This document shows positions 6,882 to 15,547 of a stretch of DNA of 64,000 bases, one piece after another. The stretch spans positions 186,001-250,000 of the forward strand of contig JAEDHK010000001.1 in NCBI GenBank assembly GCA_016297005.1, given 5' to 3'. This stretch comes from Clostridia bacterium. GTDB lineage: Bacteria; Bacillota; Clostridia; Christensenellales; DTU072. The position numbers were made by a program, and so were the translations under genes. How positions within the stretch are numbered: position 1 is the first letter of the stretch; each line of letters begins with the position of its first letter. The notes below the pieces were generated by a model. That model saw nothing but the letters and a program-made list of their open reading frames with translations, did not search any database and was not told the DNA's origin.

Positions 6882-8873
6882 ATGAGTAAGGACAGAAGAT
6901 CGTTTGTGGTCCAAACGAAAAAGAAAAAAACGAAGAAAAAGCAGACGAATAAAAAAAAGCTCGTCATCACGCTTTCTTGCACGGCGGCCGCGCTCGTTAT
7001 TATTCTTATCGTTTTTCTGTGTCTTTGGTTTCTGGTTTTTAATAAGGAAAAAGACGGTTTCGTCGCCAAGGCGTATCGTTCCGAAGGCGGCTATACCCGC
7101 GCGGAGTGCGTTTTAAATCTGTCCGACAACGTAGTGGTGCACGAATACGACGTAGTGAACGACGTTTTCGTTACGAAAGAAAACTATATGGACGGCATGA
7201 CGCAAGGCGCCGTTACGCTGTACGGGTTGGCCGGTTGGGATCGGGAATATACGCCGAAGCCCTGTTTTAAAGAAGTCGTCTCTATTAAAGGCGACTATGC
7301 CGTCGTCGTCAATCGGTTTTCGGACGGCAACGATTATATCGGTCTGGTCAGATTCCGCGGCGAAGGTACCGAAGAGGGGATCAGGACGATTTCCGATTTT
7401 AAAAAGATACCGTACAGCTCTGCCAATACCGAGCAGTTTTATTTTGCCGGCGAATACTTATGCGTGATGGGCGATATCGATTCGCCGTCGTCCGAGGCCG
7501 CTTATACCACCTTTTATAAATATAAGGATTGCTCTCAACTGTTGGAGTGCTTCCGGATCCGTTACGGCTACGACTCCGCAACGGGTACGAATTATACGAT
7601 TCTGCAATACGACGATTACGTTGTCGCGTATAATAAGAGCGGCGCATACTTTTTTGATATCACGAGAGATCTTGTGTATAACGGCTATCTCGAACTTTCT
7701 AAAACGGGCGCTTATCCCAATCCTTTTACGACGACGGAATATACCGTTCGCATGTCCGTGCAATATATGGGAGAAGGGTGGTTTTTGCGGTATGCGTCGC
7801 AGACGTCCACGACGCCGTTTAAAGGGTATACCGTCTGTTATCAGTCGATGGATCTGACCGGTAACATCGTTCTCGTCTTCTCTCGTGCTTCAACGGACTT
7901 TTTCAATGCGAAAACGGGGGTTACGAAAACGCTCCCGCAGGTCTCTTCCATTCTTGAAGTCGCCAACGAGTACACGCTCGCCGCTTTTGCCGAGACGTCC
8001 AACAGTTATAATAATAATTCTGCCGCCGAAGACGAATATCCCTGTCTGAATCCCGCCGATATGGTAGGAGACGGATATTCCGTTTTGTATTACTATTATC
8101 GACCCTATATCGGGCTGGAAGATGTTTCGGGCAGGCTCGGAGAACTGAGCGAGGAGTTACAAAAAACGTACGACAGGCAGACGCTCGAAGATATTCTGCG
8201 CGCTTTCGGAGAGGCGACTTATTGCGTTTTGGACAGCAATATGAACGTGCAGGAAGCGTCAACCGCTTTTCCCGTCGTGACCATCGACGGATGCGGTTTC
8301 GAGACGGCCGATCCCTATTTTGATATCAAGTTCGGCGACGCTGTTTTGTATACGGAAAAAGGCAAAAAGACCGTTCTTTACGCCGACTCTGAATATGAAT
8401 ACGCCGTTGTAGGCGTGCAAGGAAGAACAGCTACGGTGGCGGCGGTCGATTTAAGCGTGGTAAAGTCCGAGAGCGAAGAGACGGGCATGACTTACGGCGC
8501 GATTACCACGGACGGGAAGATTATCGTCGACTGTAAGTACGACAGGCTTTCCGCATTTTACGGCGGATATGCGATCGGAAGAAGAAAAGAGGGCTCGAAA
8601 ACCGTCTGTTTCCGGATCGACGAAACGGGAACGGAAACGGCGATAGCCGATATATTTGCTCCGCAAGACGGGATCTACGCCTGTTTCGACGGCACCTATA
8701 TTTATTCGGACGGCGAGAAAGTCGGTTTGAAAAACAATGCGGGCGACGTTTTGTTGGAAGCCGGATACGATAAAATATCCGTTTCGGACAATTATATGGT
8801 AAACGGCGTTTATCATAAAAGTTTCGCGGTGGCGACGGTCGGAACGAAGAGTTATTTATATAGATTGGAGTAA
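6882..8873 (+). CDS. Membrane-anchored extracellular protein with WG-like repeats
   Basis: 663 residues: a very basic cytoplasmic N-terminus (residues 1-26, rich in Lys), one transmembrane helix about 27-52, then a large extracytoplasmic beta-rich region. The C-terminal part has degenerate WG-repeat units, for example TTDGKIIVDCKYDRLSAFYG with a following GYAIGRR, and KVGLKNNAGDVLLEAGYDKI near the end. These follow the WG pattern of G-x-x-xxxG-xxxxxxxYDxI. WG proteins are usually surface beta-propeller-like scaffolds of unknown ligand. The middle region (about 90-420) is unrecognised, with many Tyr residues. The only nearby ribosome site, AAGGA, sits one base from the ATG and is too close, so initiation may be leaderless. 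The Sua5 gene follows after 3 bases, so the two are probably co-transcribed. Confidence 0.75.
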   Translation: MSKDRRSFVVQTKKKKTKKKQTNKKKLVITLSCTAAALVIILIVFLCLWFLVFNKEKDGFVAKAYRSEGGYTRAECVLNLSDNVVVHEYDVVNDVFVTKENYMDGMTQGAVTLYGLAGWDREYTPKPCFKEVVSIKGDYAVVVNRFSDGNDYIGLVRFRGEGTEEGIRTISDFKKIPYSSANTEQFYFAGEYLCVMGDIDSPSSEAAYTTFYKYKDCSQLLECFRIRYGYDSATGTNYTILQYDDYVVAYNKSGAYFFDITRDLVYNGYLELSKTGAYPNPFTTTEYTVRMSVQYMGEGWFLRYASQTSTTPFKGYTVCYQSMDLTGNIVLVFSRASTDFFNAKTGVTKTLPQVSSILEVANEYTLAAFAETSNSYNNNSAAEDEYPCLNPADMVGDGYSVLYYYYRPYIGLEDVSGRLGELSEELQKTYDRQTLEDILRAFGEATYCVLDSNMNVQEASTAFPVVTIDGCGFETADPYFDIKFGDAVLYTEKGKKTVLYADSEYEYAVVGVQGRTATVAAVDLSVVKSESEETGMTYGAITTDGKIIVDCKYDRLSAFYGGYAIGRRKEGSKTVCFRIDETGTETAIADIFAPQDGIYACFDGTYIYSDGEKVGLKNNAGDVLLEAGYDKISVSDNYMVNGVYHKSFAVATVGTKSYLYRLE

Positions 8874-8876
8874 GAA

Positions 8877-9863
8877 ATGAATACCATATTGGGCGGCGCG
8901 GAAATCATACCCGAATGCGCGCGTTTGGTTCAAAGCGGAGAAGTAGTCGGATTCCCGACGGAAACGGTGTACGGATTGGGCGCGGACGCGCTGAACGAAG
9001 AAGCGGTAAAAAAGATATATATTGCCAAAGGACGTCCTTCCGATAATCCGTTGATCGTTCACGTGCCGAACGTGGAAGAAGCGCGTAAAGCGGCCGTCGT
9101 GACGCCTCTTGCCGAAAAACTTTTTTCCGTTTTTTCTCCCGGTCCGCTCACGCTGGTTTTGCCTAAAAAAGAAAGTATACCGTATACGGTCACGGCCGGT
9201 CTCGATACGGTCGGCATACGTATTCCTTCTCATCCGATCGCAAGAGAATTTTTGACGGCGTGCAAGACGCCGATCGCCGCGCCCAGCGCTAATCTGTCCA
9301 AGCGCGTCAGCCCCACGACCGCGGAGGCCGTTTTTGAAGATATGAACGGTCGCGTACCGGCAATTATTGACGGAGGACCGTGCGCCGTGGGAATAGAATC
9401 GACTGTTCTTTCGCTGGTCGGAGACCCGACGATCTTACGTCCGGGCGGTATTACGGAAGAAATGCTCCGGCCCTATCTCCCTGACGTTAAGCTTTTTTCC
9501 GGTAAGGTAAAAGTCGCTCCGGCTCCGGGAATGAAATACAAGCATTACGCGCCGATCGTGCCTTGTATCCTGTATAACTCGGTCCGCGGCGCGGAGAGAG
9601 AGTACGTCGAGAGAACCGGAAAAGCAGAAAAGGTCATTATTCTATCGAGAAAGAAGAACGTTCCTTATTGGGAAGAGAAGGGATTTTTATATATGAACGC
9701 AGGCGAAACGGGAGAAGAATTCGCAGCCAATATCTTCCGGCTTTTGCGCTATTGCGAAAAGTTATTCGACGTGATCTTGGTTGAAAAACCGGGTTCGGGT
9801 GGAATAGAAAACAGTCTGATGGACAGACTGGGAAAAAGTTGCGGCGGAAAAGAAGTTGAATAA
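8877..9863 (+). CDS. L-threonylcarbamoyladenylate synthase (Sua5/YwlC type)
   Basis: Makes threonylcarbamoyl-AMP from Thr, bicarbonate and ATP, the first step of the t6A37 modification of ANN-decoding tRNAs. YrdC domain motifs are visible: FPTETVYGLG (residues 26-35), KGRPSDNPLIVHV (51-63), the PSANLSKRVSPT region and DGGPCAVGIESTVLSL. The extra C-terminal Sua5 domain (about 220-328) includes APGMKYKHYAP, so this is the long form rather than the short TsaC. 328 residues is normal for Sua5. The TsaB/D/E partners are not in the window. A GGAG ribosome site overlaps the end of the previous gene, so the two look translationally linked, although no functional link is evident. Confidence 0.95.
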   Translation: MNTILGGAEIIPECARLVQSGEVVGFPTETVYGLGADALNEEAVKKIYIAKGRPSDNPLIVHVPNVEEARKAAVVTPLAEKLFSVFSPGPLTLVLPKKESIPYTVTAGLDTVGIRIPSHPIAREFLTACKTPIAAPSANLSKRVSPTTAEAVFEDMNGRVPAIIDGGPCAVGIESTVLSLVGDPTILRPGGITEEMLRPYLPDVKLFSGKVKVAPAPGMKYKHYAPIVPCILYNSVRGAEREYVERTGKAEKVIILSRKKNVPYWEEKGFLYMNAGETGEEFAANIFRLLRYCEKLFDVILVEKPGSGGIENSLMDRLGKSCGGKEVE

Positions 9864-9871
9864 GCCGTGTG

Positions 9872-9909
9872 GGAAGTCCGGTTTTTGCCGGTTTCCGTTT
9901 GTTTTTTTG
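9872..9909 (+). terminator. Terminator after the Sua5 gene
   Basis: Imperfect stem GGAAGTCCGG / CCGGTTTCC with a short loop and a GTTTGTTTTTTT tail. Confidence 0.65.
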
Positions 9910-9919
9910 AATTTCAATA

Positions 9920-9952
9920 TTGACTATCTCTTTATTGTATAGTATACTATAC
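9920..9952 (+). promoter_or_regulatory. Sigma-A promoter with a perfect 16-bp palindrome over the -10 box
   Basis: TTGACT, 17-base spacer, TATACT. The -10 hexamer (9943-9948) lies inside the perfect palindrome GTATAGTATACTATAC (9937-9952), a good operator candidate for a dimeric repressor. The regulator is not identifiable. Confidence 0.75.
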
Positions 9953-9981
9953 ATAATTTTGAATAGAGGAGTAGTGTTTTT

Positions 9982-11547
9982 ATGGATGCGAAAAAGGCAT
10001 TGAGAAGACAAAATCTATTTCGTACGTTAAAGACAGTATCTTACCTTCTCGGTTACCCGCTTATGTTGTTATTGCTGATGCAGAGCGCGTATGCGCTCGG
10101 TTTCGGCGTAAAAGGGATCGCCACCGAATACGTGATGATCGCATGGGCCATCGTGACTGCGGTACAGATTCTTGTCACCATCATTACGAAAAGTTACTCG
10201 GCGAGGGCGGTCAGCGTTGTGATCGTCAGCGTGATCCTGTTGCTCGGGTTTTCGGTTTTCTTCGATTTCAAAGCAGAGGATAAGCTGAATGCGGCGGCCG
10301 AAGTATATGCGCGCGACTATTATCGCTTGGAAAAAGAGGATAAGGTCAGCGTCTATGCGAAAGGCGATACCATCTATGCCGATATCACCTTTGCGGACCC
10401 GGATAAAGAAAAGATTACCGGCGCGGAAACGCCTATCAAGAGCTATAACGAGCATTTGAGCGAATTCAAACCCTGGTCGGGAGGTTCCGGCTTGTCCGGC
10501 TCGATCAACTCCAAGACAGGAGGCCTGATCAGTACCTATAATATCAGCGGAAGCGGCAGCGGCAACAAGAATACCGACGGTACGAGAGGCGGAGCCGCTC
10601 CCGAGATCCGAGGAAACGATCCCGAGATCTGGTTCGGCGAGACGGGAGCCGTATATAATCCCAACGGTCTGTACGCCGACAGTTATATCTTCGGCGTGGA
10701 GCAGACGATTCAGATCCTTTTGACCATCTATCGTACACAGGAAGACTATAAAGAAAAAGGTTTGGACGCGGACGTCGCCCTGGCGGCGGCTTATGCGGAA
10801 GCGGAAAGCTCTTCCGAATGGCTTGCTTATAAGAGTTCTAAAGAGTATCAGGACGCTTACGGCCCGAAAGGAACGGCCTATAATTACATGTTGACGGAAG
10901 AGCGCCTTGACGAACTCCTGAGATCCCTCGGTACGGGACTCGGCAACATGGATCTGGTCAAGTCGCTGTTCTCCATCCCCGGATTACCCCTTCCCATTCA
11001 GAAATCCGATCTTGACAATCTTGATCTGCAAAAAATAGCCGACATTATCGACGGAATGAGCCTCGATATCAGATCCATCGCCGGCAGTCTGGGCGTCGTC
11101 GTATCCGACGACATGCCCACCAGAGACGTGCTCGTCAAGTTGGTCTATAAGTTCTGTTTTTATCAGATGCCCGACGTGTTGCCCAGCATGTACTTTATTA
11201 AGGATAAAGAACTTCGCGCTTACGCATACGCCAAGTATTATGCCGAGGTTCACGGCAGCAACAACGCCTGTGTTTTGTATGCCGAAGATCAGGAAAACGG
11301 TCGTATCGGCGGCATTACGATGTCCGATAACGGCAATCCGATCTCGGACGCTTATAGCGAAGAAGACTTATGCGCCGTCCGCGCCATAAGCAGTTATTCC
11401 GGGAGTTTCTTCCCGTTGTTGCTCGTGCGCCGTTACGCAATGTACTTCGCCGCATTCATTGCTCTTGCTTACTTGCTCGCTTACTTCTTTGCATATAAGC
11501 AGTATATGTATTCGGTAATTATAAAAGACGGCATCTATAACGATTAA
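9982..11547 (+). CDS. Unrecognised multi-pass membrane protein with a large extracytoplasmic domain (first of a pair)
   Basis: 521 residues. Three hydrophobic segments near the N-terminus (about 13-36, 40-62 and 66-90), an approximately 375-residue soluble region, and one or two C-terminal membrane segments (about 472-508), then a short tail. The soluble part begins with a charged, Tyr-rich stretch, followed by a low-complexity Gly/Ser linker around 160-200 (SGSGSGNKN) and a helical portion. No catalytic motif was found. The next gene has the same order of segments and a similar opening (hydrophobic residues around SYLLGYPL versus LLSYPLLI), so the two look like diverged paralogues forming a complex. 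Start chosen at 9982 with AGAGGAG upstream. Regulated from a palindrome-bearing promoter. Function unknown. Confidence 0.7.
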   Translation: MDAKKALRRQNLFRTLKTVSYLLGYPLMLLLLMQSAYALGFGVKGIATEYVMIAWAIVTAVQILVTIITKSYSARAVSVVIVSVILLLGFSVFFDFKAEDKLNAAAEVYARDYYRLEKEDKVSVYAKGDTIYADITFADPDKEKITGAETPIKSYNEHLSEFKPWSGGSGLSGSINSKTGGLISTYNISGSGSGNKNTDGTRGGAAPEIRGNDPEIWFGETGAVYNPNGLYADSYIFGVEQTIQILLTIYRTQEDYKEKGLDADVALAAAYAEAESSSEWLAYKSSKEYQDAYGPKGTAYNYMLTEERLDELLRSLGTGLGNMDLVKSLFSIPGLPLPIQKSDLDNLDLQKIADIIDGMSLDIRSIAGSLGVVVSDDMPTRDVLVKLVYKFCFYQMPDVLPSMYFIKDKELRAYAYAKYYAEVHGSNNACVLYAEDQENGRIGGITMSDNGNPISDAYSEEDLCAVRAISSYSGSFFPLLLVRRYAMYFAAFIALAYLLAYFFAYKQYMYSVIIKDGIYND

Positions 11548-11565
11548 TAGGGGAGGAGAGTAAAA

Positions 11566-13038
11566 ATGAAAAAAGTATTACGAGTTTTGTTCCATTTGCT
11601 TTCTTATCCGCTCCTGATCGGTATGATTATATGGGCCGATCTCGAAATCATTAAAGAGCAATACAAAAACTATTCTTATTTTATGTTGATCGGCATTATC
11701 GTGCCGGTGGTAATGATGATCCTATTCTACGTTTTATATCTCATCGTTACCCGTCGTCGCTCGAAAAAGAGCAAACTATGCCAGACCGTCATCATTTGCA
11801 TGATCCCCATTCTGACCCTCGGCGGTCTGTGGGTGGCCTGCGACAAATATTTGCCCGATATTATCGACGACGCCACTTCGGGGACCATCGCTTATGAAGA
11901 CCTTGCGGAAGGAAGCTGGAAGGAAAGAGCGGAAATCAACGCCGACCTGCTCAAAACTTTCGTAAAAATGAGCGTTATGGCCAGACTTCTTCCGAAACCG
12001 CCGGGGACCGACGAAGATCAGGCGACCGAATACTACTTGTCCAAGGGCGTCGACTATCCCTACGAAGAATTGGAAGACAACGAGTATTATCATACGATTA
12101 ACGAGTTGATTGCCATTCAGTATCAGTCCATCAACGCCAACGGATACGCGTCTTTCAACGACCCGTGGATAGGCTTTGCCACCGGCAACAGAATGACTAT
12201 TCCTTGTCTTATCCATCTGCTTCTCGATAAGCGCACCGTCGATCCCGACGATATCGATAAGCTGGACTCTCCTACGGTCAGCTATCATGAAGACGACGAC
12301 GGCAATATCGTCATAGACGAGGTTAAGCTTGCCGTTTACGATGAAAAAACCGGTTCCGTCGTACTGAAACCGCTTTCGTGGACAGTACTAGATATGCTCG
12401 GAGAGAATCAGGAGTTTTCGCTTGGTCTTTCCGTTCGTAACATGGAAGTCATCGAAGGAACGACGGTTAAAGATCTGGCCGGGCTTCTTAATATCAATCT
12501 TGACGAGATGGTCAATAACGCGCTGCTTTCGATGTCCGTTATCGTCGCCGACGAGCACGTGCTCGGCAGCGAATTGTATATCACTTTCGACCTCGATACC
12601 GGCGATCTTGCGCTTGTTCCCTCCAATACCGAGCAGGGTATCGTTTTGTCCCGCGGGACGGACGAATTATACGCCCGCGCCGCTCTCGATTATATGAAGA
12701 TGGCGTGGCTAAACAGTAACGGCCTTTTGTATGCCATCGTCATGCTCCTCAGCGTGCGTACGTGGTTTATTTACGGCGCCGCCTGGATCGCTTTGATGAT
12801 GCTGCTGGATGGTTGTATGCGCGGTATGCTTACAGACGAAAAGCAGAAGAAGGACGAACTCTTCTTCAAGGGCAAAAAGCAACCCAAAGCCCGTAAGTAC
12901 AACAGGACTTCTGTACCGATCGGGACCAACTTTATGGAGTCTTCCAGAGAGGAGCAAAAATTGAACAGTATGCAGGAATCTTTGGTGCGCGCCATTAAAG
13001 AATCTGGAGGAATTACCAGAAACGACGATCTTTTCTGA
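11566..13038 (+). CDS. Unrecognised multi-pass membrane protein (second of a pair)
   Basis: 490 residues, 18 bases after its neighbour, strong GGGGAGGAGAG ribosome site. N-terminal membrane segments at about 7-25, 37-61 and 70-92, a soluble region of about 290 residues containing acidic strings (PDDIDKL, HEDDDGN), then membrane segments around 385-420 and a 70-residue basic cytoplasmic tail. The layout mirrors the preceding protein, except that the tail is longer. In the soluble part a late region (TVKDLAGLLNINLDEMVNNA) reads as helical. No known family is recognised. Possible roles are a cell-envelope complex or a sensor, but nothing in the sequence decides between them. Transcription ends at the terminator just downstream. 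Confidence 0.7.
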   Translation: MKKVLRVLFHLLSYPLLIGMIIWADLEIIKEQYKNYSYFMLIGIIVPVVMMILFYVLYLIVTRRRSKKSKLCQTVIICMIPILTLGGLWVACDKYLPDIIDDATSGTIAYEDLAEGSWKERAEINADLLKTFVKMSVMARLLPKPPGTDEDQATEYYLSKGVDYPYEELEDNEYYHTINELIAIQYQSINANGYASFNDPWIGFATGNRMTIPCLIHLLLDKRTVDPDDIDKLDSPTVSYHEDDDGNIVIDEVKLAVYDEKTGSVVLKPLSWTVLDMLGENQEFSLGLSVRNMEVIEGTTVKDLAGLLNINLDEMVNNALLSMSVIVADEHVLGSELYITFDLDTGDLALVPSNTEQGIVLSRGTDELYARAALDYMKMAWLNSNGLLYAIVMLLSVRTWFIYGAAWIALMMLLDGCMRGMLTDEKQKKDELFFKGKKQPKARKYNRTSVPIGTNFMESSREEQKLNSMQESLVRAIKESGGITRNDDLF

Positions 13039-13067
13039 CGTTGTTTCCCGATAAAACAAACTTTTTC

Positions 13068-13095
13068 GCCGTCCGTTTCCGGACGGCTTTTTTTT
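13068..13095 (+). terminator. Terminator of the paired membrane-protein operon
   Basis: 7-bp GC-rich stem GCCGTCC / GGACGGC, loop GTTTCC, then eight T. Confidence 0.9.
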
Positions 13096-13129
13096 AGTTA
13101 TCGTCGTCGGATTTCATTCTTAGTTCGAC

Positions 13130-13345
13130 GCACAAGCCGCTAAGCTATATTTGCCTTTCGGCAAGTGATATGCCTTCGGCGTGATATTATGCTTACGCAA
13201 AGTGATATTTCTCTCTATTGAGAGAAGTTAAGACAAATATAATATAACTTAGACTTTAAGTCAAAATATAACGCGATAGTCTTTTGCGGATAAAAAGCAC
13301 ACTACATTTTGCGACTGCGAAGTATAATGTGCTATACTTTTATTT
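13130..13345. repeat. Structured non-coding segment of short hairpins separated by GTGATAT
   Basis: No open frame fits here. Four small hairpins follow each other: TTGCCTTTCGGCAA, GCCTTCGGC, TGCTTACGCA and TTCTCTCTATTGAGAGAA. The junctions carry the repeated word GTGATAT (three copies between 13166 and 13208). The block is bracketed by an imperfect inverted repeat, CTAAGCTATATTTG near 13140 and CAAATATAATATAACTTAG near 13234. A further 17-bp wobble-containing stem, from AGCACACTACATTTTGC to GCGAAGTATAATGTGCT, follows at 13297-13336. It resembles a non-autonomous mobile repeat (REP/MITE-like) or a structured RNA. Which of these it is cannot be settled here. Confidence 0.5.
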
Positions 13346-13444
13346 CTGACTGATAATCCTTATGGGGACTGCGCTTTATTGGATCATTTTTTTTGTAAAA
13401 TATAAGAAAAAGCATTTAAAAGAGTATCCATTCAAAAAATGCCG

Positions 13445-13453
13445 TGCTATAAT
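13445..13453 (+). promoter_or_regulatory. Extended -10 promoter
   Basis: TGCTATAAT, an extended -10 with the TG element. No good -35 is present 17 bases upstream. It lies 50 bases before the gene at 13503. Confidence 0.5.
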
Positions 13454-13502
13454 AATCAATGAGGCGGTTTGAGACCGAATATGAAATAGGAGCGCTTGTA
13501 GT

Positions 13503-14705
13503 ATGTATGGTTTAATTTGTGCGGCAACGAATGCCGTATGCAACGTGCAATGGGGCTATCTGACCATTATTTTGGCCTTTTTAGCTTTTCTTTGTTATTG
13601 GATGCTTTTGAAAAAGCATAAAGAGTTTGATTACGTGATCTGTGCGGCATCTGCCGTCGTGTTCCTGATCGGTTTTATTATGGCGTTTTTTGCAAAATGC
13701 CCCCTTTGTTGGGTATTTATTATGGTTGGGCTTATCATCCTCGATATTGTTTTCGGCTACTTCCTTTTCCGGGAATTGAGAAAAGGTAAGGGTGCCGGGC
13801 GCACGCAACCAGCTTTAACAAAAAAGAAAGAACGGAAGCCGGTAACGGTCGTTGAGTCTGCGGCTGCTGAACGGGAAGAAGCCAAAGAAGAACCGGCGCC
13901 CATTGCCGAAATCGAAGAAGTAGGCGCCACGTTAAAAGAGAGTCTTTCTATTATGGACGCGCTCGTTTCTCAGAGCAGAGTGACCAAAAAGTCCATTTGC
14001 GATTTTCTTTCAGCGACTTACGGCGATAAGGTGGAGCTTAATAACCGACCCAATCGTACGAAGAACGATCGCTTACCGATGGCGGACACCCATTACGCTC
14101 TCGTCGACGGCAAGAAGATTTGCTTTGTTTACGTTTATCAAAATGCGGCCGGCGGCGTCTTACTTTTGGTTAAGACCAATAAAGAGCATTATAAGATGAT
14201 TGCCGAAAAGCATGCCGGCGTCAAGCGCAGCGCTTTTCCCAGAAGAGGCGAGTGGTACAGCATCATCGTCGACGATACGTATCATGAACAAGAGATCTAT
14301 AAGATCCTTTCCGACGCGTTTTCCATTGCTTCTACCGAGGGCTTTTCGCCCACCGATTGGGCCTTTGAGATCGTAAATACCGTAAAGTCGAGCGAGGTTG
14401 ATAAATTGATCTCGGACGAAGCGGCAGAGCACTTGGTCGGAAAGATCGATCGTGACGTCGACAAAACCAAAAAAGGTTTCGTCAATATCGATACGCTCGG
14501 CCGGTACTTTAATAACGGAGAGAAAGTTACTCTCGACGAGGTAAAAAAGCGCGTTCCCGGGTTTGATAAAAAAATGACTTTCTGTAAGGTTCTTGCCCGT
14601 GGTAAGCTCGATAAGGCAATTACCGTTGAATTGGACGATTATTCTATTCAGGCGATCAAAATGATCCTCGTTACCGGCGGAAAAGTCTTCCTTCCCGAAA
14701 AATAA
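13503..14705 (+). CDS. Membrane-anchored fusion of a YjbR/DUF419-like domain and a uL15-like domain
   Basis: 400 residues in three parts. Residues 1-90: three transmembrane helices (about 19-36, 44-64 and 66-89). Residues 95-150: a charged linker rich in Lys and Glu. Residues about 150-285: a MmcQ/YjbR-like fold, with LSATYGDKVELNNRPN, a buried FVYVYQNAAGGVLLLVKT strand pair and EWYSIIVDD. Residues about 315-400: resembles the C-terminal half of ribosomal protein uL15, with GFVNIDTLGRYFNNGEKVTL, CKVLARGKLDKAITVELDD and a terminal AIKMILVTGGKV. The true ribosomal L15 would be an operon gene elsewhere, so this is a recruited domain. Monocistronic, with AGGAG before the ATG. Role unknown. The membrane anchor plus an RNA/ribosome-type fold could tether something at the membrane, but that is speculation. 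Confidence 0.75.
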   Translation: MYGLICAATNAVCNVQWGYLTIILAFLAFLCYWMLLKKHKEFDYVICAASAVVFLIGFIMAFFAKCPLCWVFIMVGLIILDIVFGYFLFRELRKGKGAGRTQPALTKKKERKPVTVVESAAAEREEAKEEPAPIAEIEEVGATLKESLSIMDALVSQSRVTKKSICDFLSATYGDKVELNNRPNRTKNDRLPMADTHYALVDGKKICFVYVYQNAAGGVLLLVKTNKEHYKMIAEKHAGVKRSAFPRRGEWYSIIVDDTYHEQEIYKILSDAFSIASTEGFSPTDWAFEIVNTVKSSEVDKLISDEAAEHLVGKIDRDVDKTKKGFVNIDTLGRYFNNGEKVTLDEVKKRVPGFDKKMTFCKVLARGKLDKAITVELDDYSIQAIKMILVTGGKVFLPEK

Positions 14706-14722
14706 GGTAGAATATCGCCTAT

Positions 14723-14751
14723 GCCCTGCCCGTGCGGCAGGGTATATTTTT
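14723..14751 (+). terminator. Terminator of the YjbR/uL15 fusion gene
   Basis: 7-bp stem CCCTGCC / GGCAGGG, 5-base loop, tail TATATTTTT. Confidence 0.8.
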
Positions 14752-14772
14752 GGGCGTATAAGAAAAAAATAA

Positions 14773-14801
14773 TTGCTACTCTTTATCGGATATGATATAA
14801 T
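14773..14801 (+). promoter_or_regulatory. Sigma-A promoter of the scaffold/GGGtGRT operon
   Basis: TTGCTA, 17 bases, TATAAT, about 35 bases before the GTG start. Confidence 0.75.
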
Positions 14802-14837
14802 AAGTCGAAAGAAAATTTTTTTTGGAGGTATAACCAA

Positions 14838-15533
14838 GTGCAATATACGTCAAAAGTAGAAAGCATGGTTTGTGTCAAGAAAGGCCCCAACCATGGTCCG
14901 GCGCCTATTCCTGAAGAAGGAAAATGGGTGCAATCCAAAGAAATCGCCGATATCAGCGGTTTTACTCACGGTGTAGGTTGGTGCGCTCCTCAACAGGGCG
15001 CTTGCAAGCTGACGCTCAACGTTAAAAACGGTATCATCGAAGAAGCCCTAGTAGAGACCCTCGGTTGCTCCGGTATGACTCATTCCGCGGCTATGGCTGC
15101 CGAGATCCTTCCCGGTAAGACCATCTTAGAGGCCCTCAATACCGACCTCGTTTGCGACGCCATCAATACCGCCATGAGAGAACTCTTCCTTCAGATTGTT
15201 TACGGACGTTCTCAATCTGCATTCAGCGACGACGGTCTTAAAGTCGGCGCGGGATTGGAAGACCTCGGCAAAGGCCTTCGCAGCCAGATCGGTACGATGT
15301 ACTCCACCAGATCGAAGGGCGTTCGTTATTTGGAAATGGCGGAAGGTTACGTTACCAAATTGGCTTTGGACGCAGAAGGCGAAGTAATCGGCTATGAGTT
15401 CATTCGCCTCGGACAGATGTTGGAAGCGATCACCCAAAAGGGTATGGATCCCGCGGAGGCTCTCAAGAAGTTTACCGGTACTTACGGTCGCTTCGCCGAC
15501 GCCGCCAAGTACATCAATCCCAGACAGGACTAA
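14838..15533 (+). CDS. NifU/IscU-like iron-sulfur cluster assembly scaffold protein
   Basis: 231 residues. The start is a GTG at 14838, chosen because GGAGG stands 9 bases upstream and no ATG is suitably placed. The core resembles the IscU/NifU N-terminal fold with conserved cysteines at WCAPQQGACKLTLNV and ETLGCSGMTHSAAM, followed by a third Cys at LVCDAIN. Such proteins hold nascent Fe-S clusters, but this branch has an unusual spacing and a C-terminal extension (YVTKLALDAEGEVIGYEFIR onward). It is co-transcribed with the GGGtGRT gene 8-14 bases downstream. This pair is common in Clostridia and the partner is uncharacterised, so its client is unknown. Confidence 0.85.
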   Translation: MQYTSKVESMVCVKKGPNHGPAPIPEEGKWVQSKEIADISGFTHGVGWCAPQQGACKLTLNVKNGIIEEALVETLGCSGMTHSAAMAAEILPGKTILEALNTDLVCDAINTAMRELFLQIVYGRSQSAFSDDGLKVGAGLEDLGKGLRSQIGTMYSTRSKGVRYLEMAEGYVTKLALDAEGEVIGYEFIRLGQMLEAITQKGMDPAEALKKFTGTYGRFADAAKYINPRQD

Positions 15534-15547
15534 GGAGGTAAATGAAC

